A stretch of 64,000 nucleotides of DNA from Seiridium cupressi (taxonomy: Eukaryota; Ascomycota; Sordariomycetes; Amphisphaeriales; Sporocadaceae). How positions within the stretch are numbered: position 1 is the first letter of the stretch; every line of letters begins with the position of its first letter. This document shows, piece by piece, positions 47,633 to 60,230 of this stretch. The notes beneath the pieces are model-generated. The model had not been told where the DNA came from and did not search any database. It worked only from the letters and a program-made list of their open reading frames with translations. The stretch lies in NCBI GenBank assembly GCA_036674765.1, contig JARVKI010000139.1, forward strand, positions 16,369 through 80,368, written 5' to 3'. Made by a program: the position numbers and the translations under genes.

Positions 47633-49584
47633 GGCGATCCCTTGAGAATGGATCCTGGCCCAGGCTGGAATCAGACAACGTGCTGAGATGTCTACGCTTG
47701 TAAGCCGCAATTCAGCCCCGCAAATACTGAACAAAGCATTCAGTCATATCGCTTGTGTTGGACATCTCATAGGACTGATCAAGAAAGATGTTGACTGGAT
47801 AGAAGTTGAGAAATAGCAAGCAGTGGTATTGTGAGAATGACAGGGCGCTAACCCGTTTTCTAAGCTTCGAGGGACCAACCCCGTACGGACAGTAATGATC
47901 GGCGGCAAGCATGATTAAGTAAAAATGTCGAAAATGGGTAGCGAGCCTTGAGAGTGCAAGGCCAAATCTGGAACAAAAGCCACTCGGTAAGGCTAGGGCA
48001 TTGGAGAACAATCATGAGATGTGGGTACGCGACATGGCTACCCGTTTGGTTTGTGCTCCAGGTGGGTTGTCAATGGTCGGGTCCAATATGTAGATGCCGC
48101 CCAGTCGAGGGGCCGTAACGCCGCAGCGCTGTGAGAAGCCATACCCGACTGCTTAGAAGAACAGGCGGGACTCCAAGCGATGAGACTCTTCTATTCACTG
48201 GCTGTACGAGTTGCGGCCATGATTGGGAAGGAACAGGAGTAATACCCCCTAATCGGGGACCGAAAGACTGCCCATGGTTCTGTTTGTCCACATTTGTCAA
48301 TAGTAGTGGGCGAAGGCTAAGCGAGACGTGCCTGTGCAAAGTTCTAGTGAATGCTGGGTTCGAAATGGAGAGAGCCCAAACTCGGTTCCATTTACGTGGT
48401 GGTGATCGTGCATTTGGTGTGCGTTCTAAGCCACGTGTGTCAGGGTATCTTAAGCTCGTGTCGAGTTTCTTGCGGAAGATTATCTTGAAATGTGATGTGG
48501 GATGATTCGACTATGGTAGGAATATCGTTGAGCTAGTGGGACATTGAAGATGGCATCCAATGACATCCCTACATTAGAAGGCGGACCGTTAGCTTCCTGC
48601 TGGGATGTTCGGAAACGAAACACTCCGGGACCCCAGCTACACTGTACTGAGCCACGCCCCCCTGCCCCCCACAGCGTCGGCACCGGCAGACAAACAATGT
48701 GACTCATCAGCACGCGGTTCGGGAAAAGTGAAAAGTGACAAGAGCAAGACTAACCGAGATCACGCCGGAATTCCTCACGTAAGAAGCAATGTTGAACTGG
48801 CCAGGGACCACAAATCAATTGGGTTCATAGACTTGAATACGAAAGCTCGGTACCAAACCCCAAACTGTTCGCGACTGGATTCTGCCGTGGCATCAAGTTT
48901 TAATCTAATGTCGGTTACTGCTTCGCTTGCGCGCTGTGGGGTACCAAGACAATGCCCTTGTGGGGGATCCGTAGCGTACTTCGCTTGCGGCGTAGCGCCT
49001 CGCTGACCCCGGTGCTCTGGCTCGGCACCGCTTTAGGCCTCGAGCCACAGGCCTTCATCCTACCCCCAATGTCGACCTTCGCAAGCATCAGGCATGTGAT
49101 GGGAGTTGTCACAATGGTCCTCCTGTCGAGGCGATGGGCACCATCGAGAATACCACCTAACCTCGCCCTAGTATGGAAGGCGAAAAGAAGAAATAAATAC
49201 CTCAGGATTTATGTATTGCCAGCCCAGGACAAGTCAAATATTTGAACGTCGTTTGACGCTTGGCGATTTTCGCGGTGAGCACTTCACAGAATCATATACT
49301 ACGTGTGAGGCAGAAGATAGGTCACAGATATATCAGTGTCATAATATTGAAATCAATAACGTGGGTTTCAATTTTCCAGTCTTTGTCGCGTCTCGCATGA
49401 CCGTCATCATGGGCGCGTGGTTATGATACAAGCAGTGCTAATGGGGGTCAAACGCCATCTCCAAATCAGTCCTGAGACTCCAAATATTTTGGGCAACCAA
49501 ACGCTAAGCCTATGCACCCGTTTTTGTCTGCATCACCACCCTACTCCCAAAGCTCCCAAAGCAAACCTCGGCAACGTCGACATC
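47633..49584. other. Intergenic, upstream of ABC transporter
   Basis: About 2 kb with short open frames only (the longest about 130 codons at 48605-49006), none recognisable. Confidence 0.4.
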
Positions 49585-51401
49585 CTACCGGTCGCCTTGA
49601 ATCGATGTCCTAGCCGGAGGAGTGACGTGGCTGGTTCTTGGGGGGCTGCCAATGGTCTCGTTCATCGACGCGACAGTGGAAAGCGCCAACTGCGGATTGC
49701 TAGCCACTCCATATGGGCGCCTTTCGTGGTCGCTGTCGTCCATGACTGACGAAGTGCGACTGGTGAAATAGGTACCCTCCTCTGCCGCACGCTGAGCTTC
49801 TGCCGGATTTGGTACCGCAGGGTTCTCGTATCCCAAGGAGTTAAGAATGCGAGTGGTCATTTCGCGTTGCTTCTCGCGCAGCGCGTGGTTGGGGTTCTTG
49901 GTAGGATCATTGGACTCATCACCGTCTTGTCCTGGATTGGCCATCTCATACTCGAGCGTCTTTATGAACTTGTAGAAGGCGATGGCAAAGAGACAACCGA
50001 TACCCGGGCCTACCCAATAGATCCAGTGTTCAGAGTCAAACGAGCCCGTTACAATGCAAGGACCAAGACTCCGTGCAGGGTTGAGCGAGCCACCTGTGTA
50101 GTACACCCCGACAAGCTCAGCGACAAAGAGAGCAAGACCGATGCCGATGGGCGCAATGAAAGTCGAGCGATGTTTTTCCTTCGCCAGCATCAGGATGGTA
50201 AAGACCAACTCTGCTGTCATAAAAGCTTCGATAAAGAGACCTTGTGCAAGAGACGTGCCATCGCTGAGCGTCGTGCGAACATTGAGTGGCGTTGGGAATA
50301 TGGCTAATACCAGCGCCGAGGCCGTGATACTGCCCACGATCTGCGAAAGGAACAGTACGATAGCTCTCTTCACGCCAATAGCGCGCGTAGCCCACAAAGC
50401 CAAGGTAACCTGAGGTTTGACAGTCAGCGTCTGTGGATACTGAAGGACACGCTTTTACTTACTGCAGGATTAAACAAGCCACCAGAGATACGGAAGAAGA
50501 CCCAAACATTGACCATGAGACTGAAACCGAATGAAACAGAGATATACAGCATGACGACGGGATTGAATCCTGTAGTGGCGTTTGTTGTCGTGGATTCTGC
50601 TGGCGTTTTGCTCTCAGCATTGGCGACCTGTGTGCCGGCGAATGCGAAGAATAAGAACATGGTTGTGCCAACCCACTCCCCCAGAGCCGCCACGAAGAGG
50701 TTCTTTGCCTCGCTGTGCATCCACATGGTCCATGGTAGTCTCATGGGTGAGAATTCGTCCTTGTCCTTCCCTTTTCTTTCTTGCTGCCGGCCCATGGTCG
50801 GGGCTGTGTAGCTGAAGCGGTTGTCGCCAATGATGTCGTTATAGTTGTATGGCATCTCTCCGCTCCGCCACGAGCTCCTATTGCCGCCCAGGCCAGGGTG
50901 CTTGGCCTGTTTGGACTGCTCCTTCATGTCATAGAAGGACATTGGTCTCGGGCGCGCGCTCAGAAACTGGTTCGGTGCTGGTCCCGCCTGGGGGTCAAAG
51001 TAAGACGCTCCTGGTTCCCTGTCTCCATCGGAATCGTCTGCGCCAACGTTTGGCGTCATCTGTGTCTGTTGAGTTATTGCGGTATTCGTGGTATTCATGC
51101 TGTTAGTTCTCCTGGCCGGGACGGGCTTTTTGCCCAAGGGTGTTCTGGCCTCTAGGGACGCTCGCGTCATTGCCTCTCTATCCTCGAATGACGATGCGTA
51201 GAGAGTGGTCCGGTTTCCAGGCGTCGGGGTGTTGCTGACTCTGTTCGTAGATGGTGTACCGAGTGTAGGACGGTCCAAGGGCGCTTGCATAGCGTCTTGC
51301 GACCGGCTCTTTGATTTTCTGAGGGGCGCTGGAGTTACTATTGGGACATCAGCGTGTCGCAGTTGTTCGTAGCCTGAGTTGTCTCGAGTGTTTCCGACCA
51401 T
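49585..51401 (-). CDS. Aquaporin / MIP channel with long N-terminal extension
   Basis: Exons 50463-51401 and 49585-50409 (53-nt intron) give 587 residues. The channel domain starts near residue 240 (LFVAALGEWVGTTMFLFFAFAGTQ). The first NPA (311-313) sits exactly at the exon junction (NPA|VTL) and the second is N423-P-A-R426 in GGSLNPARSLGP, with the selectivity-filter Arg. Six membrane spans fit. The first about 235 residues are Pro/Thr/Ser-rich and disordered, with several basic-Ser motifs suited to phosphorylation, and the last about 120 residues form a cytosolic tail. Size and tails resemble the extended fungal aquaporins rather than short water channels. Water versus glycerol selectivity is not settled by sequence. 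The ATG at 51401 is the first in frame. Confidence 0.92.
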
Positions 51402-53694
51402 GGTGAAAAGAGGGCCGGGCACGCAGGGAGGTTATCTACATATTGTCAGTCTTGATGCCCCTTACAAGCAGTCACTCACACGTCAGAAGAGGAATAGGGT
51501 GGTTGGCTCAGGTGGCGCAGAAAGCTGAAACGGGTCTATCAATTTCGACGGTGGTTTTGGGATGGGTCATTGGCCGTGCTCAACGGGAAGGTGCCGTGTG
51601 GCAAGATTATATACACGAAAGCTCTGGCCATCGACGTTGACCATCATAGCTATTGCGCCCTCATCAACAATGTCCAGACGGTCGATCTTGGTCAACATCG
51701 CAGAGAATACTCCTCATTCTTCTGTTGCCACAGCATCGAGAAAAATGATCAGCCGAGGTGACGGCATCGGAGAGGAGCAAGTTGGGCTCGCAATTGTGTG
51801 CTACCATGGGGGTCGCTGTCTTCGTGAGCAGATCTTGATGGAGCGGCTCTAATCAAAGCATGGGGATCCTCGACAATTCCAGGTACCGACTAGCGGATTG
51901 GCAATCGCACCTAAACTGAGAAATAAGGTACGTAAGGATCTTTCTAGAATTGCCAGTATATGAAACGGCTGCTAGAGATGAGACTAACTACCACTCCAGA
52001 TGAGATGAAGACCAATGCGAAGCTATTGGATGACGCTATGTCGTATTGCCCATTTCAAGTACCAACTAGAAGATTTTGGCTGGTAATCGCAAGACAAGTC
52101 TAGCCATGGAAAGCGGCACACGGCTGACGGGAAGACTCAGCGAATTCTTTAGACGTTGAGTACATTGTACAATGCAGGGTCCGACTCATGCTAGTGAAGA
52201 ACGTCGCGCTAGAAGCCCTCCCTACCCGCTGCCACACCCTGAGCAGCCGCTTTCCGTACCGCGTACCTGCGCTAGTTGATGTGCTATCAGCCTCGCAATG
52301 ATGAAGGCTGGGGTCTGCTGAAGCATGGACACCCAAGCTCAGATGAGGGCAGTGCTGCGAAGTTCGGCCCGTGTCTGATTCTGTAGTTCCCCACCCTGCG
52401 AGCCCTGCCGCCAGTCCGTGGCCCGTACACCAACAAGCCGAAACGACGGGTGTCGAACGGCGCAAAACGTGCAATCAAAAAAGATCAGCTTCACAATCAA
52501 GAAAAAGGATCGTCGAATGGCCCACGTGCTGCTAGGAGAAAGGCAGGGTACTTAATACAGATCATATGACACGGGCTGCCCGGAACACTAGGCGCGGGCC
52601 AATCAACCTTGCGAACGACACTCTTGCCGCCAAACCACGTCAATTGCTAGTGTCATGAAACTAGAGCTTGCTGCAGAGGCTGAATAGAGTGAGGCGCTCG
52701 CAGCTGCCGAACTTAGTGTGTAGGACTTCAGATGAGACGGCGGACTGAATATCAAAGAGAAGAAGTGAGCTAGCCCCCAACTTGCTTCATGGCCACCAGC
52801 AATCCGCGAGGCCGAGACCGTAAGCAACGTCCTTGTACGCTTCATTGTGCGCTAACGATCGCGATCGTGGCCATGCACAGTATGATCTCACGCGACATCT
52901 CCTTCCAAGTATGGTCAATGATGGACACCCTACTCATCACCCGTGGAGACCAGCACCGCGACAATGATGGCCTACCAGAAGTGGTCACTGCAACTTGAAA
53001 CTGAACCCAGCAATCATGGCGGGAGCAGCAGCTATGATGTCCTCATTCGTTGGCACTGGCTAGTCATAAATGCTCTCGTACAGCCACCCTGTAGATCTTG
53101 AAGGGCTCTTGCGAATCCTTCCCTGTATCGCCCGGGGATATCGAGGGGTCACTCGGGTTCACAACCCTGCAAGGAGGAGGGGACTGATGTCAACGCACGA
53201 GTATACTGTTTTCCGACTAGGATCATCTGCTATCCTCGGCCTGGGGGCAGCGATGACGGCGAGAGATCCTTTCCACCAGGGCCGAGACATGTACCATTAG
53301 ATGGGTCTGACTTTGCTCCGGCAGAGCGGCTTGCTTGCAAGCCATACCCTTCGAGTATTCTCCTCAGATCTACAGTCGTGCCAGAAAAACAAGAAGAGTT
53401 GACCGAGCGACCTGCGATCAGTCATCGGTATCCCTGGTTGAGCTCGCCGGCTATCGTAAAGATCTGACTGGAGCCTCATCGTTCTTAGTATGGGCTTCGC
53501 CACTGGGCGCAGTCTGGATCACCCGGCAGAAGAACTCCCTGCTCCATATTGTATCTCCTCGATGGTTTTTGATTGCAGCTTTTCCAGCGAGTCGTCGATT
53601 CATCGACCGTCATATAAGGTGGAGGATCGGAGTTAAGATCAAATGGAGAAGAAAGGCAGCCACCAGATTCATTCAGAAGTTGACCTACAAAGTC
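51402..53694. other. Intergenic
   Basis: 2.3 kb upstream of the aquaporin and downstream of the dehydrogenase. Open frames (such as 53335-53709 plus) show no domain. Nothing else seen. Confidence 0.4.
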
Positions 53695-54847
53695 CTAGTA
53701 ATTAGCTAACACGTCCTGTGTCCATGTCCATAAGTCTTCGGCCAGTTCTGGATCTGTCGCCGTCTTGTTCAGTGTGTCGTTGCTCAGTACTCCGACCGGT
53801 CTGTAGTACGCCCCGTTCAGCAATTCTCCCTTCTTGGCTCCAGCGGCTGCCCACAATTGGCTGAGACACCCCTGTGATGGCTCTAGAAGGCCGATACCCT
53901 GGACGAATTGGCTGACGTAGACGATAGCTTTGCGGGCCAGAGGCAACGTATTTACCATATCAGTTTTGACAACTCCAGGATGAATCGATACTGATGTGAT
54001 CTGAGGATAGCGTCGCGCTATTTCACGGGCATAGATGATGTTCGCTATCTTACTCTGTCTACCATTCGAAATGACGTTAGCTAGGAGTTTCCAAGAAACT
54101 TGCCCCGTTCCGAAGAATCCAGTGAGCCGAGAAGAGGCTGGTGCTTACCCGTACGAATAGTATGAGCCCACGAAGCCAGGCTTGTCATTACGTAGTGTTT
54201 CGAATGCGATACCTTCTTTTGGATGAATTTGCCAGGCGAGAGATGTGTTGCTGACAATGCGAACATCGGATCCGGGGAGCTCCGCCGTCTTTAGCATTAT
54301 TGGTAGAAGTTGTTGAATGAGCATTGCGTGCGCCAGATGATTGGTCGCGAAGTGTGTCTCGTAACCATCAGTACTGACTGCGGCAGGCTGATCCATGATA
54401 CCGGCATTACACCTGCAGGTGGAAACTCAGCAACAATGCTCTGCTGGCAATCGAAGGTAGGTAAAGTGGAATGATGGCACTTACATAAGTATATCGAGGC
54501 GATCATGTGTGAACTGGGAGCAGCTTCCTTTGACGGTGGCTAAGGAGTTCATGTCGAGCTTCACAAACGTGGCTCCCACACCTGGGCTCAATTTCTTGAT
54601 CTCGTCAATAACTGAGTCTGCCGCTTTGGCGTTCCGTCCGCTGAAGTACACATGGGAGGGCTGGTGCTTCGCCAAAGCAAGGACCGACGATTTCCCTAAG
54701 CCGGCGGTACCTTATCTAATTAGTGACACGAATGAGAAAAGACACGAGATTCATACCTCCGGTGACAAACACGACCTTGCCTTCCAGCGAGGGAATGTCC
54801 TTATCCGGGTTGAAGTCGACAAAACCGGACATGCCAGGTGGTAGCAT
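53695..54847 (-). CDS. Short-chain dehydrogenase/reductase, four exons
   Basis: Exons 54757-54847, 54485-54710, 54149-54412 and 53695-54058 (introns of 46, 72 and 90 nt) give 314 residues. The classical SDR fold is clear: cofactor motif T29-GGTAGLG36 (split by intron 1), N108-A-G after DILMC, the active-site Ser in IVSNTS, and the catalytic Y193-GQS-K197 assembled across intron 3. HPGVVKTDM is also conserved. It resembles retinol-dehydrogenase/WWOX-like fungal SDRs that use NADP(H); the substrate is unknown. Divergent from a bZIP regulator gene, which may control it (inference). Confidence 0.92.
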
Positions 54848-55518
54848 GGTTGCGAATTCAATCAAGGAAATACAGGATATAACAGTGATGATGGGTTGAG
54901 TAATGTGAAGGTCGATTGAGTGAAATGGCGAGTATATGCTCCTCACGTTGTTGGAAGATCGAGCACATCCTCCAGGTATTTGAAGGCCATCATTGAATAT
55001 GACGGGGGGTTCGGATAGTTTCACTGTCCGAGATGGATAGAAGCGGACGAACTACTCAGCTAGATCCTGGTGAGGGGAAATGAACATATCATATACAGCC
55101 ATCTAAAATAAGTGCATTGAAATGCAGAAGATGGCATCTGTTACTATGAACGTGACTACGTCAAGTTGAGACAGGGCCCAGAATAGACGTCTTCTCTAAG
55201 ACGAAATCGGCTTAGTGAATATGCAGGATAAGCAGCTGGCAGGCGCTAGGATCGACGACCGGGGCTTTTTGCGGACCCCAGCTCCCGTCTCCTTTGACGC
55301 GGACAGATCATTGGGAATGCTTAGCATGGACTCATCAACCCTTGAAATATGATGGAGAGTCACTCATGGGCTAGGTAGTCGTGGCATGGAAGTTAGGATT
55401 CCTCCGACCGTCCAAATGTTACCCCGATCTCCAAGTTCTGAGATCTACTTAGTCCAAGCAGAATAAGCAGTCTGCATACGAGCTGACAAGACACTTTCCC
55501 CCCACCACATCGCACACA
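54848..55518. promoter_or_regulatory. Bidirectional promoter region SDR / bZIP
   Basis: 671 bp between divergent start codons. No specific operator recognised. Shared regulation is inferred from arrangement only. Confidence 0.4.
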
Positions 55519-56650
55519 ATGGCAGCTATCGCAGTGAAATACCAGCATCCGAACACGAAGCTATCAGAGGTGAAGCATCCAGGAACCACCCCTTCTTGGA
55601 GAGCACAAGCTCATTGCTAGGGCAGGCACGCACACGGGATGACGACTGGACTGGAAAAGCCGACGCGGCAGAGCGCAGGAGGAGACAGAATCGTCTACAC
55701 CAGCGAGCGTGGCGTAAGTCCAGGACCCTGATTAGGTTTTCCCGTAGTATAGTACTCAACAGCACGGTGGCGTAGGGCGACGAAAAGGCCAACAGCAGGC
55801 CAACACCGAAGCCGCCCAATCTGAATCGGGTGGCTATCGAGGAGCTAACTCGACTATATTAACCAATGCTGTTGGTCCGTCCAACTTGACTTCGGAGATA
55901 TTGAAGCGCGAAGTTGCGGATCTCCTAAGAGCTCAGTTGCGTCCGGCGCATCGGCTGCCCTTGCTGCAACCCTTCTCGTACTGGGAACGCTTGAAGGCAG
56001 AGCGTGAGGGATCCAGCACACCCGAGTATACCGAACTCGTTATATCCAATAATGCCAAGCGCCTCATTCCACCCGTAATCCCCTATATTATTTCTGGCGG
56101 AGAACAGGCGGACGGAAACGGTCACGACATGCTTCGGTTTCTCTTTCCCCTATCCGTCGACCATCAGCTAATCGTGCTCGTCCAATTCAACGCTCTACGG
56201 GCCATGCTCACAAATCTCTCCATTCTGTCCCTACAGCACAGGATGCCATCCGAATGCGGTGCTGCATTCAACATCTCCCTCCCGGAACCACCCTCCACAA
56301 TCCCGCCGTCTCTCCAACCCACACTGGTCCAACTGTCCACCCCACATGACCCGTGGATTGACATGATCCCATTCCCCGCGATGCGAGACAATTTATTGCT
56401 CAACCCAGAACAAGTCGACCAAGAGGAGCTCTGTGTCGATGCCCTCGGTGGGCTGTATGAGGGGTTCGATGAAATTGAAACCAGAGGAATCATCGCCTGG
56501 GGCGAGCCGTGGTCCCCGACAGGCTGGGAGGTCAGCGAGGGGTTTGCGAAGAAGTACGGCTTCTTGCTTCGAGGCTGCGATGAGTTGATGGAGGCTACTC
56601 AGAGTTATAGGGCGGTCAGAGGTGAGGAGCGGCTCATCATTGAATTGTGA
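55519..56650 (+). CDS. bZIP-type regulator with DUF3425 domain
   Basis: Exons 55519-55569, 55626-55713 and 55776-56650 (introns of 56 and 62 nt) give 337 residues. The basic region is E33-RRRRQNRLHQRAWR-RRK, with the N39-x7-R47 signature of bZIP DNA contacts, and is completed across intron 2 (C|GG). There is no convincing leucine heptad after it. The C-terminal about 200 residues match DUF3425 (PF11905): LIVLVQFNALRAMLTNLSIL, CGAAFNISLPEP, PTLVQLSTPHDPWIDMIPFPAMRDNLL and GIIAWGEPWSPTGWEVSEGF. This basic-region plus DUF3425 architecture is common in Pezizomycotina and is sometimes linked to stress or secondary metabolism. The first short exon is the least certain part. Confidence 0.87.
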
Positions 56651-57732
56651 TCACGCTTCCGAGATCCTCGGACACGATAGCTGGATTTTTTATGTTTGTG
56701 ATACACAACGGTTAGAGTTTGTCAAATAATGAGGATGGGCTGTGTGTCTTGTACCATGATGTTCGTATGCTAAATTATAATGATGGCCCGTAACAGATGC
56801 ATCGTGGACGGAGAGATTCATTGCAAGGACCAGCGGTGATTGACAGCCGACAGGCTTCAATGCGATCGTGAAATCGAACGTTCGATCTTTGACACCGAAA
56901 AATCCCAACAACACTGCCAATACTGTTGTAGCCGGTTGAATGAACATTCTAGATGTATGACATAACGAAATCATCTTCATCCGATGGTTTGCCACAGTCC
57001 GGGATTAGACAATTGCAAACATCAACTTCAATTGTCTGCTGCCGAACTGGCTGCGCTATCGTCTTCTTGCACAAATATTTCGAGAGCCCTTAAGACTACC
57101 TAAGCTTCACACTTGGAACGTTACCGAACAGCTGTACTCAAATTATAGTCATGCGATTCAGTTGCAAGTTTCCTTGGGTTCCCTACCGACGAGGATAGGT
57201 CAGCACCAGCTGCAACAAGTCTAGCCCGCAAGCGCCCCTCAACCCTGGCAACCTGGAAAATGTACCCAACGATGACTGACTGATAAGGCATAGTATTGAA
57301 AATTCGATCCTCATGAGCATCAAATTGCCTGAAATTGTATTTATTGAAGAAAAAAAAAAAAAAAAAAAAAACAAGGAGTCGCAAAGGCTTTGTCGGCTTT
57401 GTCAACTTGATGCATCACCCCAAGCGTAGACCGTGGTTAGGTGGGCCCGTGGAATAGCGGGCGTGGCGTCCCCCCCATATTTTGGCCTGCGAGAATCGTT
57501 CAAGTAAGATAATATGATTGCACTATGTGCCTAACTCAACGCAGTGATCAACGTAAAAATATGACATTCTAACAGCCCGATCCCCATGAAAATGCCATCA
57601 AATCAATCATCATTCATAGGTCCAACGCACGCCATGTAGTCAATCACTTTAAACCCAGACCATACCCGCGCGTCTTCTCCAACCAAGCCCACATTCTGCA
57701 ACCCCGCGCCATCACATCGCACCATCACCTTC
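56651..57732. other. Intergenic between convergent genes
   Basis: 1.1 kb between the stops of the bZIP gene and allantoinase. Contains an A22 tract at 57350-57371. No gene recognised. Confidence 0.4.
57350..57371. repeat. A22 homopolymer
   Basis: Uninterrupted run of 22 A. A simple repeat; it could mark the tail of an old retrocopy, but no target duplication or coding remnant is seen next to it. Confidence 0.85.
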
Positions 57733-59383
57733 TTACGCAATCCTCTTCTCGGTGATGGCCTCGCCAACGGGCTTGCTGCTCACAAACCCCATGTTCGAAC
57801 CGCCGTGCTCGTAAATCTTCTTTCCTCTCAGCCACGTCTCCTTGACGCGGCCCTGGAAGCTGTGGCCTTCCCACGGCGAGCAGCGGTTCTTCCAGTGCAT
57901 GCCTTGGCTTTGCAGGACCCACTCCTCTGCGTCGTCGAAGACGCAGATGTCGGCGTCCATGCCAACCTTCAATGCACCCTTTTTGTGGTACAGGCCGACC
58001 TGTTTCGCGGTTGATTGGCAGCATAGCCGGACAACGTCTGTGAGGCTCGGGGTCTTGCCGGATTGCTTCGCGCGGAAGGCCGAAGCTGTGTGCAGGATGG
58101 GCAGACCCAGACCGACGGACGAGATACCGCCCCACGCTGCGAAGAAGTCGCCTGTTGCTGATGGTAGGGTTGCCTTCCTTTCGGCCTCCTCAAGCGCAAG
58201 ATCCGCCGTCATGTCCACACCAGAGTCGGAGTGGTGCATATGCGTCATGTCGGCGGTTTGCAGGTGTGATGGCAAAAGCTTCAGCTCCGGTGTGCATGGT
58301 GAGTGATCTGATACGATAGTCTTGATGCACGAGTCTTCCGCGACAAGTTCGTCCCATAGTCCATCCTGGTTGTTTTGCTCGCGGATAGGAGGGCAGCACT
58401 TATATCGGCAGTCGCCATCCTCGACAGACTCCGCAGCCAATCCGAGGTAGTGGAAGCAAGTCTCGGCGGTAATGTTGACACCATTCTTCCGGGCATTCTT
58501 GAGAATGGGGATGGCCTGTATAGCCGACAGATGGACGATGTGTAAGTGCAAGTTCGTCGCAAGGTGCGACAAAGAAATGATCTCGTCAACCGCGCATGTC
58601 TCGAACACGGGCGGGCGGGATTCCAAGAAGGTCTGATATGCCTTCAGGTCTCCGTGTGGTGCCAAGGGTGGCTCCGAGGCCTGGACTTTGTCACCAACGG
58701 AGTCTGAAATGGGCGGAATCATCTCAGCATGGAACATGAGTGTTGTTGGTGTGCCATTGAGAGTCTTCATTGCTAGTGCAATGTCATTGGAAGAGATCGC
58801 TGGGAACTCATCCACCTATGATGGGGGTTAGTATATTTGCAGCCCGGCAGCAGGGTGGGGAACGTACGCCCGACTCGATCAGGAATCCTTTGAATCCACG
58901 AACACCAGCCTCTACAAGTGGTAGCAGCTCATCGGCATTTCCTGGGATAACACCGCCATAGAAACCAACATCGACCCAGCATTGTCCTTTACTTGCAGCA
59001 AGCTTCTCCTTGAATCCCGCCACAGTAGTTGTAGGTGGGATGGCATTAAGCGGCATGTCAATAACGGTAGTTACACCACCAGAAGCAGCGGCGCGAGTGC
59101 CTGTGTTGAAACCCTCCCATTCTGTTCGACCTGGCTCATTGAGATGCACATGGGCATCTACTAGGCCTGGAATCAAGAGTTTCGAGCCATAGTTAATGTA
59201 TGTGGTCGATGAAGGGAATGACGTCTCGGGCAGGACTGTGGGTTCTATGGCCACAATCTTGCCTGACTCAGCCGATACGGATATGGTAGCTGGCGTCAAG
59301 ATAAGGCTATCGTCCGGCAGTGTCAGTACCGCCCTCGACGAAACGAGGACTGTGACTGGTCCTGGCGCAGCGTCCGCAGCCAT
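57733..59383 (-). CDS. Allantoinase
   Basis: Hydrolyses allantoin to allantoate in purine-nitrogen scavenging. Exons 58868-59383 and 57733-58815 (52-nt intron GTACGT...CATAG) give 532 residues. GLVDAHVHLNEPGRTEWEGF carries the first metal histidines (H78, H80) and is diagnostic for allantoinase within the cyclic amidohydrolases. K165 in RGFKGFLIESG is the expected carboxylated bridging lysine. MFHAE, LHIVHLSA and IVSDHSPC supply the remaining metal ligands and the catalytic Asp. The start is the ATG at 59383 (MAADAAPG). The upstream region has GATA sites and a UaY-type palindrome, fitting control by nitrogen repression and purine induction. Confidence 0.94.
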
Positions 59384-60230
59384 GATGAGGTACCTATTAG
59401 CCCTACTGACGTGCAGAAAATCCGGGGAAGCAGGGGTCAAGATAGTACTCGGCCCTGATAACGACAATGGGTGCCAACAGCAATATCTATACGAATGCGG
59501 GCTTATCAGGCAGGCTATCGTGTGGCAGGGTGCCGATAGTACAAAGTGTTCAGACAGAGGATGATAGCGTGGACAAGGGCAGCGTCCAAGAAATTGCGGG
59601 AGTTAAGGTGAATGTAGGCGAGAGGCAAAATGTGGAAAGTGGAAGAGAAAGTCACGGTGGCTTTCCGAGGAGAGATAGTAGACACGAGATCAAGTGAGGG
59701 TAGTGGGTAAGTGGGCAGTGTCTGGCGGTAAGGAGAAGGAGCTGGGGAGATGGATGCCGAGATGTCGCCCGAGAGTCGCCCTCGAGTGGACAACAACGAC
59801 GACTCATTTGGCTTGTTACCTCAGACGAGACGACCCGATACCCACCTGCGTATTCCGACGCAGCAACAGTCCCTCCGTGGGGTGCATCATCGACCGGGTC
59901 TTATCAAGGTTATCTGAAGACGGGGAGACTTGCCGCAAGCCCCCTGACCACAGCGTTCGCCCATGCGTAAGTCGAAGCAGGCAAGCGAGTTTCTTGTCCA
60001 GATAAGCAGCTGCAGCGACAATGTCGATAGCCCGTGGGCTGGCCCCGAACCCTGGGATTTCTATGTCCACTTGTTATCAGACGGCGTTGATTCGCTGGCC
60101 GTGTCGCATGGAAGACTTCTGGAACGGGCCTAGCCCGACCCGGCCTGATATGCTGTTTTGCTGCAACCAGCCTATCAAGGCCCCGTTGATCGCGGAATAG
60201 CCCAACAATGGACCATCGGACTTGACCGAT
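59384..60230 (-). promoter_or_regulatory. Allantoinase upstream region: GATA cluster and UaY-type site
   Basis: A perfect TCGG-ACTTGA-CCGA palindrome lies at 60216-60229, matching the TCGG-N6-CCGA consensus bound by purine-pathway activators such as UaY. HGATAR sites for AreA-type GATA factors occur at 59440-59445, 59457-59462, 59901-59906, 59910-59915, 60000-60005 and 60074-60079. Sites were read from sequence; the binding factors are inferred from Aspergillus. Confidence 0.6.

Noticed and set aside
53335..53709. 124-codon plus-strand frame
   Set aside because: No recognisable domain; overlaps the 3' end of the SDR gene on the other strand.
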